A stretch of 11,992 nucleotides of DNA. Origin: CAXSEA01 sp964235675. Its GTDB lineage: Bacteria > Armatimonadota > Armatimonadia > Armatimonadales > Capsulimonadaceae. The position numbers were made by a program, and so were the translations under genes. Positions 1 to 5,828 of this stretch are shown piece after piece (the stretch's first letter is position 1; every line of letters starts with the position of its first letter). A model generated the notes under the pieces. The model saw only the letters and a program-made list of their open reading frames with translations, made no database searches and was not told the DNA's origin. The stretch covers positions 1-11,992 of the forward strand of contig CAXSEA010000100.1 of assembly GCA_964235675.1 (NCBI GenBank), written 5' to 3'.

Positions 1-23
1 CGTTTTATGGATAGCGCGGCGAG

Positions 24-39
24 ATTCATTCATTCATTC
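24..39. repeat. Short tandem repeat, ATTC x 4
   Basis: Four perfect copies of the tetranucleotide ATTC stand in tandem and run into ATC ATC. The tract lies about 90 bases upstream of the first gene. It is not inside any reading frame I can support, so it is probably only a small microsatellite. Length variation here would not shift a reading frame. Confidence 0.7.
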
Positions 40-114
40 ATCATCAGGAGTGAATAGGTCACTGCGGAGGCGCGGGCGTTTACGCTCAAATCGATCTTGG
101 AAATAGGCTTGATT

Positions 115-120
115 AGGAGA
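115..120 (+). promoter_or_regulatory. Ribosome binding site deciding the start at 130
   Basis: AGGAGA ends nine bases before the ATG at 130. This is the best Shine-Dalgarno match in front of any of the three in-frame ATGs (97, 130, 163). It supports translation from 130 over the longer start at 97 and the family-typical MKAVV start at 163. Confidence 0.7.
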
Positions 121-129
121 ACTATCAAA

Positions 130-1089
130 ATGGCAAACCCAGGCAATGGCAACGAAGCGACGATGAAGGCGGTGGTGGCGCACGAGTTCGGCGGGCCGGA
201 GGTGCTGCATTACGAGGATGTACCGCGTCCAAACGCGCCGGAGGGCGATTTTTTGCTGCTGCGGGTGCATGCGGCGGGGGTGAATCCGGGCGAGACCAAG
301 ATTCGGCAGGGAGCGTTTGCCGAGTTCCATCCGTTGCCGATGATCCTTGGTTTCGACTTGGCTGGTGTGGTGGAGCAGGTTGGGCCAGACGTGAAGACAA
401 TTAAAGTGGGCGATGCGATTTATGTGAACCCGGATTCGACTCGTCCCGGCGGATATGCCGAGTACACGCTGGTGCGGGAGCCGGAAGTGGCGCTGAAGCC
501 GGAGTCGCTGGACTTTATCCAGGCGGCGTCGGTGCCGCTGGCAGGCGGGACGGCCTGGCAGGGCGTGATGGACGAGGCCGGAATTCAAGCGGGCCAGTCG
601 ATTTTAATCCACGGCGCGGGCGGGGCGGTGGGCTCGTTCGCGGTGCAGTTCGCCAAAATCGCCGGAGCGACGGTTTACGCGACTGCATCGGGCGAGGATA
701 TCGCTTATGTGCAGAGCTTGGGCGCGGACCGGGTGATCGACTACAAAACCGAGCGGTTCGAGGAGATCGCGCAGGAGATGGACGCCGTGTATGACACGAT
801 TGGCGGCGAAACGCGGATTCGCTCGTTCGCGTCGCTGAAGAAGGGCGGCGTGCTTGTCTCCACGCTGGTGCCGCCGACCGACGGTGAGACGAACGGGCGC
901 GACTTGATTCTCAAGCGCGAGGAAGTAAAGCCGGTCGGCGCGAAGCTGGCGAAGATCGCCGAATTGATCGACACGGGGAAGGTAAAAACGCGCGTGGGGA
1001 TGGTGCTGCCGCTGGCGGAGGCGGCCAAGGCGCACGAGTTGGTGGAGCGCGGCGGGGTTAAGGGGAAGGTGGTGCTGGAGGTGGAATAG
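130..1089 (+). CDS. Zinc-free NADPH-dependent quinone oxidoreductase-like MDR protein
   Basis: A 319-residue member of the medium-chain dehydrogenase/reductase superfamily, in the quinone-oxidoreductase branch, expected to be a soluble NADPH-dependent reductase of quinones or other electrophilic carbonyl compounds. The N-terminal GroES-like domain opens with the family-typical MKAVVAHEFGGPEVL (from residue 12) and continues through VHAAGVNPGETKIRQG. The Rossmann domain carries the dinucleotide loop HGAGGAVG near residues 161-168. No cysteine/histidine set for catalytic or structural zinc is visible, which fits the zinc-free branch. Length is normal for the family. Start 130 was chosen for its Shine-Dalgarno; the first 11 residues before MKAVV are an unremarkable extension. 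The gene stands alone, ends six bases before a large palindrome, and is followed by an AT-rich gene of different character. Family placement is secure; the physiological substrate is unknown. Confidence 0.9.
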   Translation: MANPGNGNEATMKAVVAHEFGGPEVLHYEDVPRPNAPEGDFLLLRVHAAGVNPGETKIRQGAFAEFHPLPMILGFDLAGVVEQVGPDVKTIKVGDAIYVNPDSTRPGGYAEYTLVREPEVALKPESLDFIQAASVPLAGGTAWQGVMDEAGIQAGQSILIHGAGGAVGSFAVQFAKIAGATVYATASGEDIAYVQSLGADRVIDYKTERFEEIAQEMDAVYDTIGGETRIRSFASLKKGGVLVSTLVPPTDGETNGRDLILKREEVKPVGAKLAKIAELIDTGKVKTRVGMVLPLAEAAKAHELVERGGVKGKVVLEVE

Positions 1090-1095
1090 CTGCTA

Positions 1096-1139
1096 AACGA
1101 TACCATAAAACGAAAGGGTGTTCGTTTTATGGTATCGTT
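1096..1139. repeat. Perfect 19-bp inverted repeat between the MDR and DUF3800 genes
   Basis: AACGATACCATAAAACGAA (1096-1114) is repeated as its exact reverse complement at 1121-1139, with the six-base loop AGGGTG. It begins six bases after the MDR stop and ends six bases before the DUF3800 ATG. Only AAAGG lies between stem and start, too close to serve as a normal ribosome binding site. No T-tract follows the stem, so it is not a classical intrinsic terminator. It could be a dyad operator, an mRNA hairpin controlling DUF3800 translation, or a trace of insertion. The inverted repeat itself is certain; its role is not. Confidence 0.9.
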
Positions 1140-1145
1140 AAAGGC

Positions 1146-2027
1146 ATGGAAACTGGGCCGAGTTTTGTTGCTTACATTGATGAGGCGGGTGACGATGGAA
1201 TTAAGTTTGGCTTAGGATCAAGCCAGTGGTTTATTGTTTCCGCTGCATTGGGATTTAAGAAAGACGAGAGTTCCCTCGTTGAAGTTGTTGAATTGGTTAA
1301 ACAAACTATCAATCAAGTGCAGAATACCAAGTACCCCCGTGATCCTAATAAGCCGCTGCATTTTCGTGATTTGAGACACGAACAAAAGAAGTTTTACACC
1401 TCAGAAATTGCCAAGCGGCCATTCAAGGCCAAAAGTATTTTTCTTGAGAAGAGCAATTTTTTGCAGCATCAATCTTTAATTACTCATCACAACTTATATA
1501 GCTATGCCGTGGGTGAGCTCGTCAAAAAGATTTTATTTTGGTGCGACAAACAGGTGAACCAAGAAATTCTAGGCGATGGAACTGTACAGCTAGTATTCTC
1601 GAAACGCACTACTCTAAAATACGATTTTCTTATCGCATATTTAGAACAGCTGTTTGCGACTAATCCGGACATATCAAATCTAAAGGCAAAATTTTTCCGC
1701 AAAGAACGAGTGCTGGCGTTGTCTCATGGCAGGCACGCAGGGTTGCAAATTGCTGATGCTATAGCTAGCAGCCATTTCGCCTTTGTTGAAAAAGATGCCT
1801 ATGGTCAAACTGAGCGTACATACATCACCAATTTAGGTGCCATGCTACTGCCAGAAAGTGAGATCGAAGATAGCCTTTTGGTCATTCCTACTTTTGAAAA
1901 CGGTATAGCGGTGCCTCCCAATGTAGAAATTGAACACAGCCTGTTACAAGAACTCAAAGAAAAAGCAGCCACCGAGACGAAGGATCCCACCGTTGATCAG
2001 ACGGTTGCCACCCGCAACCCGGACTAG
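1146..2027 (+). CDS. DUF3800 domain protein, probably horizontally acquired
   Basis: A 293-residue protein with the hallmarks of the DUF3800 family. These are an N-terminal acidic motif YIDEAGDDG (D12, E13), a central LHFRDLRHEQKKF segment (about 71-82) and a C-terminal GLQIADAIA motif (199-207, D204). The spaced acidic residues recall an RNase H-like nuclease or transposase fold, but that is inference and the biochemical activity is unknown. The family is often met in prophages, mobile elements and defence regions. No signal peptide or membrane segment is visible. The gene is much richer in A and T than every neighbour and uses codons such as ATA, TTA and AAA freely, which points to transfer. 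There is no other plausible start, because the conserved motif begins only ten codons in. A perfect palindrome replaces the usual leader. No partner gene such as a methylase, helicase or integrase adjoins it. Confidence 0.85.
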   Translation: METGPSFVAYIDEAGDDGIKFGLGSSQWFIVSAALGFKKDESSLVEVVELVKQTINQVQNTKYPRDPNKPLHFRDLRHEQKKFYTSEIAKRPFKAKSIFLEKSNFLQHQSLITHHNLYSYAVGELVKKILFWCDKQVNQEILGDGTVQLVFSKRTTLKYDFLIAYLEQLFATNPDISNLKAKFFRKERVLALSHGRHAGLQIADAIASSHFAFVEKDAYGQTERTYITNLGAMLLPESEIEDSLLVIPTFENGIAVPPNVEIEHSLLQELKEKAATETKDPTVDQTVATRNPD

Positions 2028-2084
2028 CCGGAAGGTGACCTTCGTTAATTCTCGCATGCCTGCACTCATAGTATACCTGTCTTA

Positions 2085-2123
2085 GAAAAGAAGTCTTAGA
2101 TTTTGATTCTTATACTTCTTTTC
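2085..2123. terminator. Candidate AT-rich bidirectional terminator
   Basis: GAAAAGAAGT (2085-2094) pairs exactly with ACTTCTTTTC (2114-2123) across a 19-base loop. It lies between the convergent DUF3800 (+) and HD (-) genes and ends one base before the HD stop codon. Pyrimidine/T-rich tracts occur on the exit side in both directions. The loop is long and the stem weak. The octamer GTCTTAGA occurs twice (2079-2086 and 2093-2100) across the left arm. Moderate evidence only. Confidence 0.45.
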
Positions 2124-2726
2124 CTATCCATTCCCGCGCCGCTCTACCTGGTCGGCCATTTTGTCTACTACGGCTTCTAGTTCATCTACCAGGGTGGCGA
2201 ATTGGAGGTTGTCGCGGCCTTCTCGTGATTCCCGGTAGGCGGTGATGAGGCTGCGGTAGTACCACAGGGTTTGCTCGGGAGTGGCGGCGAAGCGGGTCCA
2301 GACGACGTCGCCGAGCATGGCGATGTCGCGGACGACTGCGCCGGCGTTGTAGAGCTTGTCGGCGGCGGAGACGATCAGGACGGAGTACGGCTCCAGGGGC
2401 ATGCGGTCGATATACTTTTGCTTGCGGCCCTGCCAAGGAGGCTTGGGCTCGGAGTAGGAGTCTGTGCAGCCCTCCACGATGCTGGCGATATACTCGCCGA
2501 AGTAACTGCGGATCTCCGCGAGGCGCGCTTCGCCGCCCTGGTCTTCCACCGCGTCGTGCAGGAGCGCGCCGATGGCCTCGTCCTCGCTGCCGTCGTGCTC
2601 CAGGACGATGCTCGCCACGCCCATCAGGTGGGCGAGATACGGCGTGCCGCTGCCCTTGCGGGTCTGCTTGCGGTGCACCAGCGAGGCGTAGATCAGGGCG
2701 CTGTTGAAGCGGTCGCTCAATCTCAT
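2124..2726 (-). CDS. Stand-alone HD-domain hydrolase, RelA/SpoT-hydrolase-like
   Basis: A 200-residue protein that is essentially a single HD domain. It shows the metal-binding pattern of the ppGpp-hydrolase half of RelA/SpoT: H18 in VHRKQTRK, H33 in PYLAH, H57-D58 in LLHDAVED with E61/D62, and D123 in ADKLYN. Between them lie the typical IRSYFGEYIASIVEGCTD helices. No synthetase, TGS or ACT domain is present, so it resembles small alarmone hydrolases (Mesh1/SAH type). Hydrolysis of (p)ppGpp or a related nucleotide is a reasonable but unproven guess. The frame stays open upstream to 2903. I prefer the ATG at 2726 because homology-like sequence begins there and the upstream part is low-complexity and arginine-rich. 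No Shine-Dalgarno precedes it; an extended -10-like element stands ten bases away, suggesting a nearly leaderless mRNA. Confidence 0.8.
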   Translation of the reverse strand: MRLSDRFNSALIYASLVHRKQTRKGSGTPYLAHLMGVASIVLEHDGSEDEAIGALLHDAVEDQGGEARLAEIRSYFGEYIASIVEGCTDSYSEPKPPWQGRKQKYIDRMPLEPYSVLIVSAADKLYNAGAVVRDIAMLGDVVWTRFAATPEQTLWYYRSLITAYRESREGRDNLQFATLVDELEAVVDKMADQVERRGNG

Positions 2727-2735
2727 AGTGGCTAT

Positions 2736-2744
2736 ATTATGACA
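2736..2744 (-). promoter_or_regulatory. Possible extended -10 promoter of the HD gene
   Basis: On the minus strand TGTCATAAT matches the extended -10 pattern TGNTATAAT in all but one base. Its last base is ten positions upstream of the ATG at 2726, so a start site about seven bases downstream would leave only a few untranslated bases. No convincing -35 was found. Confidence 0.35.
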
Positions 2745-3184
2745 CGGGTAAAGAGATGGTGAGCATGCCGTCGGATAGGCGCGCGGCATTCCATCCGCAG
2801 GCGAGTCAAGCCTGGCAGCGAGAGCACGTTCGAGCCGCCGGCTTTTTCGCCGCCGCCAAATGGCGCGCCAGGCACGCAGCAAATTTTCGTCATCAGCGCC
2901 CAATGCTATGGGCCGTCAAATATTGCCTTCGCCTACTATTCAGGCCGCTTCTTTTCTGCGATAATATGGTGTTCCAAAAATTAGCTCAGCTAATTAGCGG
3001 AATCTAAAATCGATTGTCTGTCCGCGAACCAGAGGCGCGCTTTCCAGACGCCAGCCAGAGTTGCGTGCCGCCGCGTAAGCCTGGCCACGTTGCTAAAACT
3101 GCTGTCTGCCTTTCTGCCTGAGCGAATGGACTCACGAACTATCTGTCGGCTTGTCCGTTTTATTCCGACCGTCGTACACGCAGA

Positions 3185-3203
3185 CTCAGGCTAGTCGCCT
3201 GAG
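3185..3203 (+). promoter_or_regulatory. Stem-loop in the leader of the GloVer-repeat gene
   Basis: CTCAGGC (3185-3191) and GCCTGAG (3197-3203) form a perfect 7-bp stem with a five-base loop, directly before the ribosome binding site. It has no T-tract and is unlikely to terminate. It may modulate access to the ribosome site or stabilise the mRNA, or be incidental. Confidence 0.45.
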
Positions 3204-3205
3204 AC

Positions 3206-3210
3206 AAGGA
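3206..3210 (+). promoter_or_regulatory. Ribosome binding site of the GloVer-repeat gene
   Basis: AAGGA stands ten bases before the ATG at 3221, immediately after the 3185-3203 stem-loop. It supports 3221 as the start, as does the signal peptide that this start yields. Confidence 0.65.
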
Positions 3211-3220
3211 AAATAAAGCA

Positions 3221-5167
3221 ATGCAACCCCGATTTTTACAGCGGCGCGGTAATCCGGCCACTTGCTTCGCCTTCGCGCGTCAAGCCGCCCGTTTCTTCGC
3301 AGCTCCCGCAGCCGCGGCGCTGACAATGGCCGTGGCCTACGCCGCGCTTCCATCATCCCCCGCGCGGGCCGCGTCGACCGATACGCTGGTCTACAAGTTC
3401 GCCCAATCCAGTGAGAGCACAGTCGGCGTCGGCCCGGACGGACGCCTGGCTCAAGGCAGCGACGGCAACTTTTATGGGGTACTCATCAATACCATCCCCA
3501 TTTTGGGCGAGGAAGGCAGAGGCGGCTCGATCTACAAAGTCACGCCGGCGGGCGCGATCACCGTTTTGTACCGCTTCGACAAATCGACGATCCCCGGCGA
3601 TATCTACTGCCCGACCTCGGTGACGATGGGAAATGACGGCAACCTCTACGGTACGACTCTTTACGGCGGCACGACCGAGGCGTCCGACCCGTACCAGAGG
3701 GGCTATGGGGTTGTTTTCAAGCTGACGCCCAGCGGCAACTTTACCGTGCTGCACAACTTCACCGGCACGGACGGCTACTTTCCGTACGGCGACATGGTGC
3801 AGGGACCGGACAACGCCTTTTACGGCATCACTCTGCTGGGCGGCCCGAAATTCAGGAACAAAGGCGACGGCCAGGATACAAGCGGCACCGGCGTCTTGTT
3901 CCGCGTCACCAAGACAGGCGGGTACCGAGTCGTGCACCACTTCGCCGAATTGAACGATTTAAGCGACGGCTCCATACCGCGCGGCACTCCCTACTTCGCC
4001 AAGGACGGCATGATTTATGGAACCACTTCCTCGGGTGGAGCCAACAATGGGGGCACGGTTTACAAAATCGCCACCGACGGAACCGGCGAGACTTTCTTGC
4101 ACAGCTTCAACGGCAGCGACGGGGATGCGCCCTACGGCGGGGTGATTCAGGCTCCGAACGGCATTATTTACGGCACCACCGGTGACGGCGGCGCTGATGA
4201 TTACGGAACGGTGTTCGCCATGACGACGAGCGGCGCGGGCTTTCTGACGCTGCACAATTTTCTCGGCGCTCAGTTGGGTGACGGCGAGTACCCGGCAGGC
4301 TCGCTCGCGCTCGGCGGCGACGGCAACTTGTACGGCGTCACCGAGAACGGCGGCAAAGCCGACATGGACAACAGCGACGGCGAGGGAACCGTTTTTGCGG
4401 CGAACCCGGTGACCGGGGTAAGCACCGTCCACGATTTCAGCTCCAGTGAAGCGTACAGCCCGACGAACGCGCTGATCCAGGGGCATGACGGCAACCTGTA
4501 CGGTATCGCCGCCTATCAAGGCACTGACGACGACGACGGCGGCGGCGCTGTTTACCGGATCAACACGGGCTTGCCCGCCGCGTCCGGCACGCTGGCCGAG
4601 TTTTTCCTGAACAAGCAAACAGTGACCGGGGGCAGCGAGAACGCGCTGGGAATCGTGACGCTGAGCGCGCCCGCCGGTCCGGGCGGAGTGGCGTTCGGGC
4701 TGCAGTCGGATAGCCCCGCATTGTTTACCGTGCCTCAATCGGTGATTGTCCCGGAAGGGAAGACGGTCGGTTTGTTCAGCGTGACGAGTGAGCTGGTTAA
4801 TTCGACGCAAATCGGGGTGCTCGAAGTAGACGATGGTTCCAACGCCAACTTAGCAAATGTGAATGTTGTTCCCGCATCGCCCATCGCCTCGGTGACCCGA
4901 AGCCAGATGAGCGTCGTCGGCGGCAAGCAGAACGCGGTGATCAGCTTCACTTTAGCAGCGCCGACTCCCGAGGACGGCGAGGTCGTGGCCGTGCGCACCA
5001 GCGACAATAATGCCGCCGCCGTTCCCGGCTCGCTGTATCTTCCCGCGGGCGTAACGAAGTATGCGTTCACCGCAACCACCCATGCAGTTAGTAGCGCGGC
5101 GACAGTCACGATCACGGTGAAAGCGGGCGGGGTGAAGAAAAGCGTGCTGCTGCACGTGACGCAGTAA
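3221..5167 (+). CDS. Secreted GloVer tandem-repeat protein with Ig-like C-terminal domains
   Basis: A 648-residue exported protein. The signal peptide has a long basic n-region, a hydrophobic stretch at about 27-43 and a likely signal-peptidase site after ARA (residue 50). Seven GloVer (TIGR03803-type) repeats follow, each with a GN(L/F)YG-type signature (YG near 85, 143, 201, 267, 317, 371 and 427). Each then has a GG...GTVFK strand and a TVLHxF strand, suggesting a beta-propeller-like fold. Residues 455-550 and 555-646 are two related Ig-like domains, each with a TVxGG opening, SD/SDN core and VPxSxxxPAG-type segment. No PEP-CTERM, LPXTG, sorting helix or membrane anchor is visible, so it may be released or held non-covalently. 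No enzymatic motif is seen and the function is unknown. It is monocistronic, bounded by a leader hairpin and a strong terminator. Confidence 0.88.
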   Translation: MQPRFLQRRGNPATCFAFARQAARFFAAPAAAALTMAVAYAALPSSPARAASTDTLVYKFAQSSESTVGVGPDGRLAQGSDGNFYGVLINTIPILGEEGRGGSIYKVTPAGAITVLYRFDKSTIPGDIYCPTSVTMGNDGNLYGTTLYGGTTEASDPYQRGYGVVFKLTPSGNFTVLHNFTGTDGYFPYGDMVQGPDNAFYGITLLGGPKFRNKGDGQDTSGTGVLFRVTKTGGYRVVHHFAELNDLSDGSIPRGTPYFAKDGMIYGTTSSGGANNGGTVYKIATDGTGETFLHSFNGSDGDAPYGGVIQAPNGIIYGTTGDGGADDYGTVFAMTTSGAGFLTLHNFLGAQLGDGEYPAGSLALGGDGNLYGVTENGGKADMDNSDGEGTVFAANPVTGVSTVHDFSSSEAYSPTNALIQGHDGNLYGIAAYQGTDDDDGGGAVYRINTGLPAASGTLAEFFLNKQTVTGGSENALGIVTLSAPAGPGGVAFGLQSDSPALFTVPQSVIVPEGKTVGLFSVTSELVNSTQIGVLEVDDGSNANLANVNVVPASPIASVTRSQMSVVGGKQNAVISFTLAAPTPEDGEVVAVRTSDNNAAAVPGSLYLPAGVTKYAFTATTHAVSSAATVTITVKAGGVKKSVLLHVTQ

Positions 5168-5197
5168 CATCCGCAAGCCGGACGCTCTGATCCAGTC

Positions 5198-5241
5198 AGC
5201 AGGACGCTGCGCATTTGTGCATGCGTCCTGCTTATTTATTT
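5198..5241 (+). terminator. Strong intrinsic terminator of the GloVer-repeat gene
   Basis: AGCAGGACGC (5198-5207) pairs perfectly with GCGTCCTGCT (5223-5232). The inner bases extend the stem after a one-base bulge, and TTATTTATTT follows. The hairpin begins 30 bases after the stop at 5167. Its T-tract contains the stop codon of the convergent GNAT gene (TTA at 5236-5238). The opposite strand has no T-tract after the stem, so it should act mainly in the plus direction. Confidence 0.85.
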
Positions 5242-5712
5242 GAGCAACAGCAATAGCTCTTCGGTCTCTAGCCCGCGTCCGGCGGCGTAGTCCACGTCCT
5301 CGCCGATAATCTCGAAGCCGCACTTTCCCAGCACTCGGATTGATGCGATGTTGTCTTTGGCGGCGCGGGCGTGCAGGGGGCGCTCGGGCAGCAGGGCGAT
5401 GAATTGGCGGAGCGCTTCGGTGGCGATGCCGCGCCCCCAAAAGTCGCGCCCCAGCCAGTAGCCGACTTCGCGTTCGTCGTCCATCATGAAGCTGACTAAG
5501 TATCCGGCGATTTGACCATCGGGCAGGACAATAGTCCAAAGCACAGTTGTTTCGTCTGCTAGGAGCTTGGCCCAGTGGGCATCGAAAGCGGCTCGGTCGC
5601 CGGGATCGCGCCGGATGAACGCGGCGCGGTAGTTCGCGTCGGGGTCGAGCTGCTGCGCGTAGAAAGTGGGAAGATCGTCGGGCGCGACTTCCCGCAAGGT
5701 GATAATGGCCAT
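5236..5712 (-). CDS. GNAT family N-acetyltransferase, RimJ/RimL-like
   Basis: A 158-residue cytoplasmic acetyl-CoA-dependent acetyltransferase of the Acetyltransf_3 (RimJ/RimL-like) type. The order of motifs is normal. Strand 4 is EVGYWLGRDFWG (about 82-93), the acetyl-CoA pyrophosphate loop is GRGIATEAL (93-101), and NIASIRVLGKCGFE (121-134) is the conserved Asn/helix/GF segment. Such proteins acetylate N-termini, amino acids or small amines; the acceptor cannot be read from the sequence. Length is slightly short but complete. No Shine-Dalgarno precedes the ATG. It is divergent from the efflux gene, with 116 bases between starts, and its stop codon lies inside the terminator T-tract of the convergent gene. 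A resistance role with the neighbouring transporter is possible but only a guess from adjacency. Confidence 0.87.
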   Translation of the reverse strand: MAIITLREVAPDDLPTFYAQQLDPDANYRAAFIRRDPGDRAAFDAHWAKLLADETTVLWTIVLPDGQIAGYLVSFMMDDEREVGYWLGRDFWGRGIATEALRQFIALLPERPLHARAAKDNIASIRVLGKCGFEIIGEDVDYAAGRGLETEELLLLLK

Positions 5713-5828
5713 AGCGTATTTTGCACGAAGCGCTTCAGAGCCGCGCGATTTTCATGATTCAGGACACTTTTCAGGGAGCAATGTTCCAGGAAGGCTGGGC
5801 GGCAAGTTTTTTGATGCATAGTAGGGCT

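Larger units (their letters stand above)
2727..3220. other. Gene-free region between divergent HD and GloVer genes
   Basis: I see no convincing gene here. An 83-codon frame at 2756-3007 (+) has no ribosome site and no recognisable composition. The stretch carries the promoter side of both neighbours. There is a possible plus-strand extended -10 (TGCGATAAT at 2957-2965) and a small hairpin AATTAGC-TCA-GCTAATT at 2979-2995. If transcription of the GloVer gene begins near 2970 its leader would be about 250 bases long. No tRNA, riboswitch core or repeat array is recognisable. Confidence 0.6.

Noticed and set aside
34..588. Long minus-strand open frames over the MDR gene (also 604-1035 and 741-1106)
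   Set aside because: They lie antisense to a clear MDR gene, have arginine/histidine-rich shadow composition and match no family I recognise.
2031..2043. Small palindrome GAAGGT-G-ACCTTC just after the DUF3800 stop
   Set aside because: Six-base arms around one base are too short to fold as a hairpin. It could be a protein site but is within chance expectation.
2727..2903. N-terminal extension of the HD protein to an ATG at 2903
   Set aside because: The extra 59 residues are arginine-rich and unlike the family. A promoter-like element lies within them and the HD homology starts at 2726.
2756..3007. 83-codon plus-strand frame in the HD/GloVer gap
   Set aside because: It has no ribosome site, no domain pattern and overlaps the probable HD promoter; its composition looks like out-of-frame sequence.
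3353..5539. Large minus-strand frames over the GloVer gene and into the GNAT gene
   Set aside because: They are shadows of high-GC coding sequence; the plus-strand frame has a signal peptide and seven in-register repeats.
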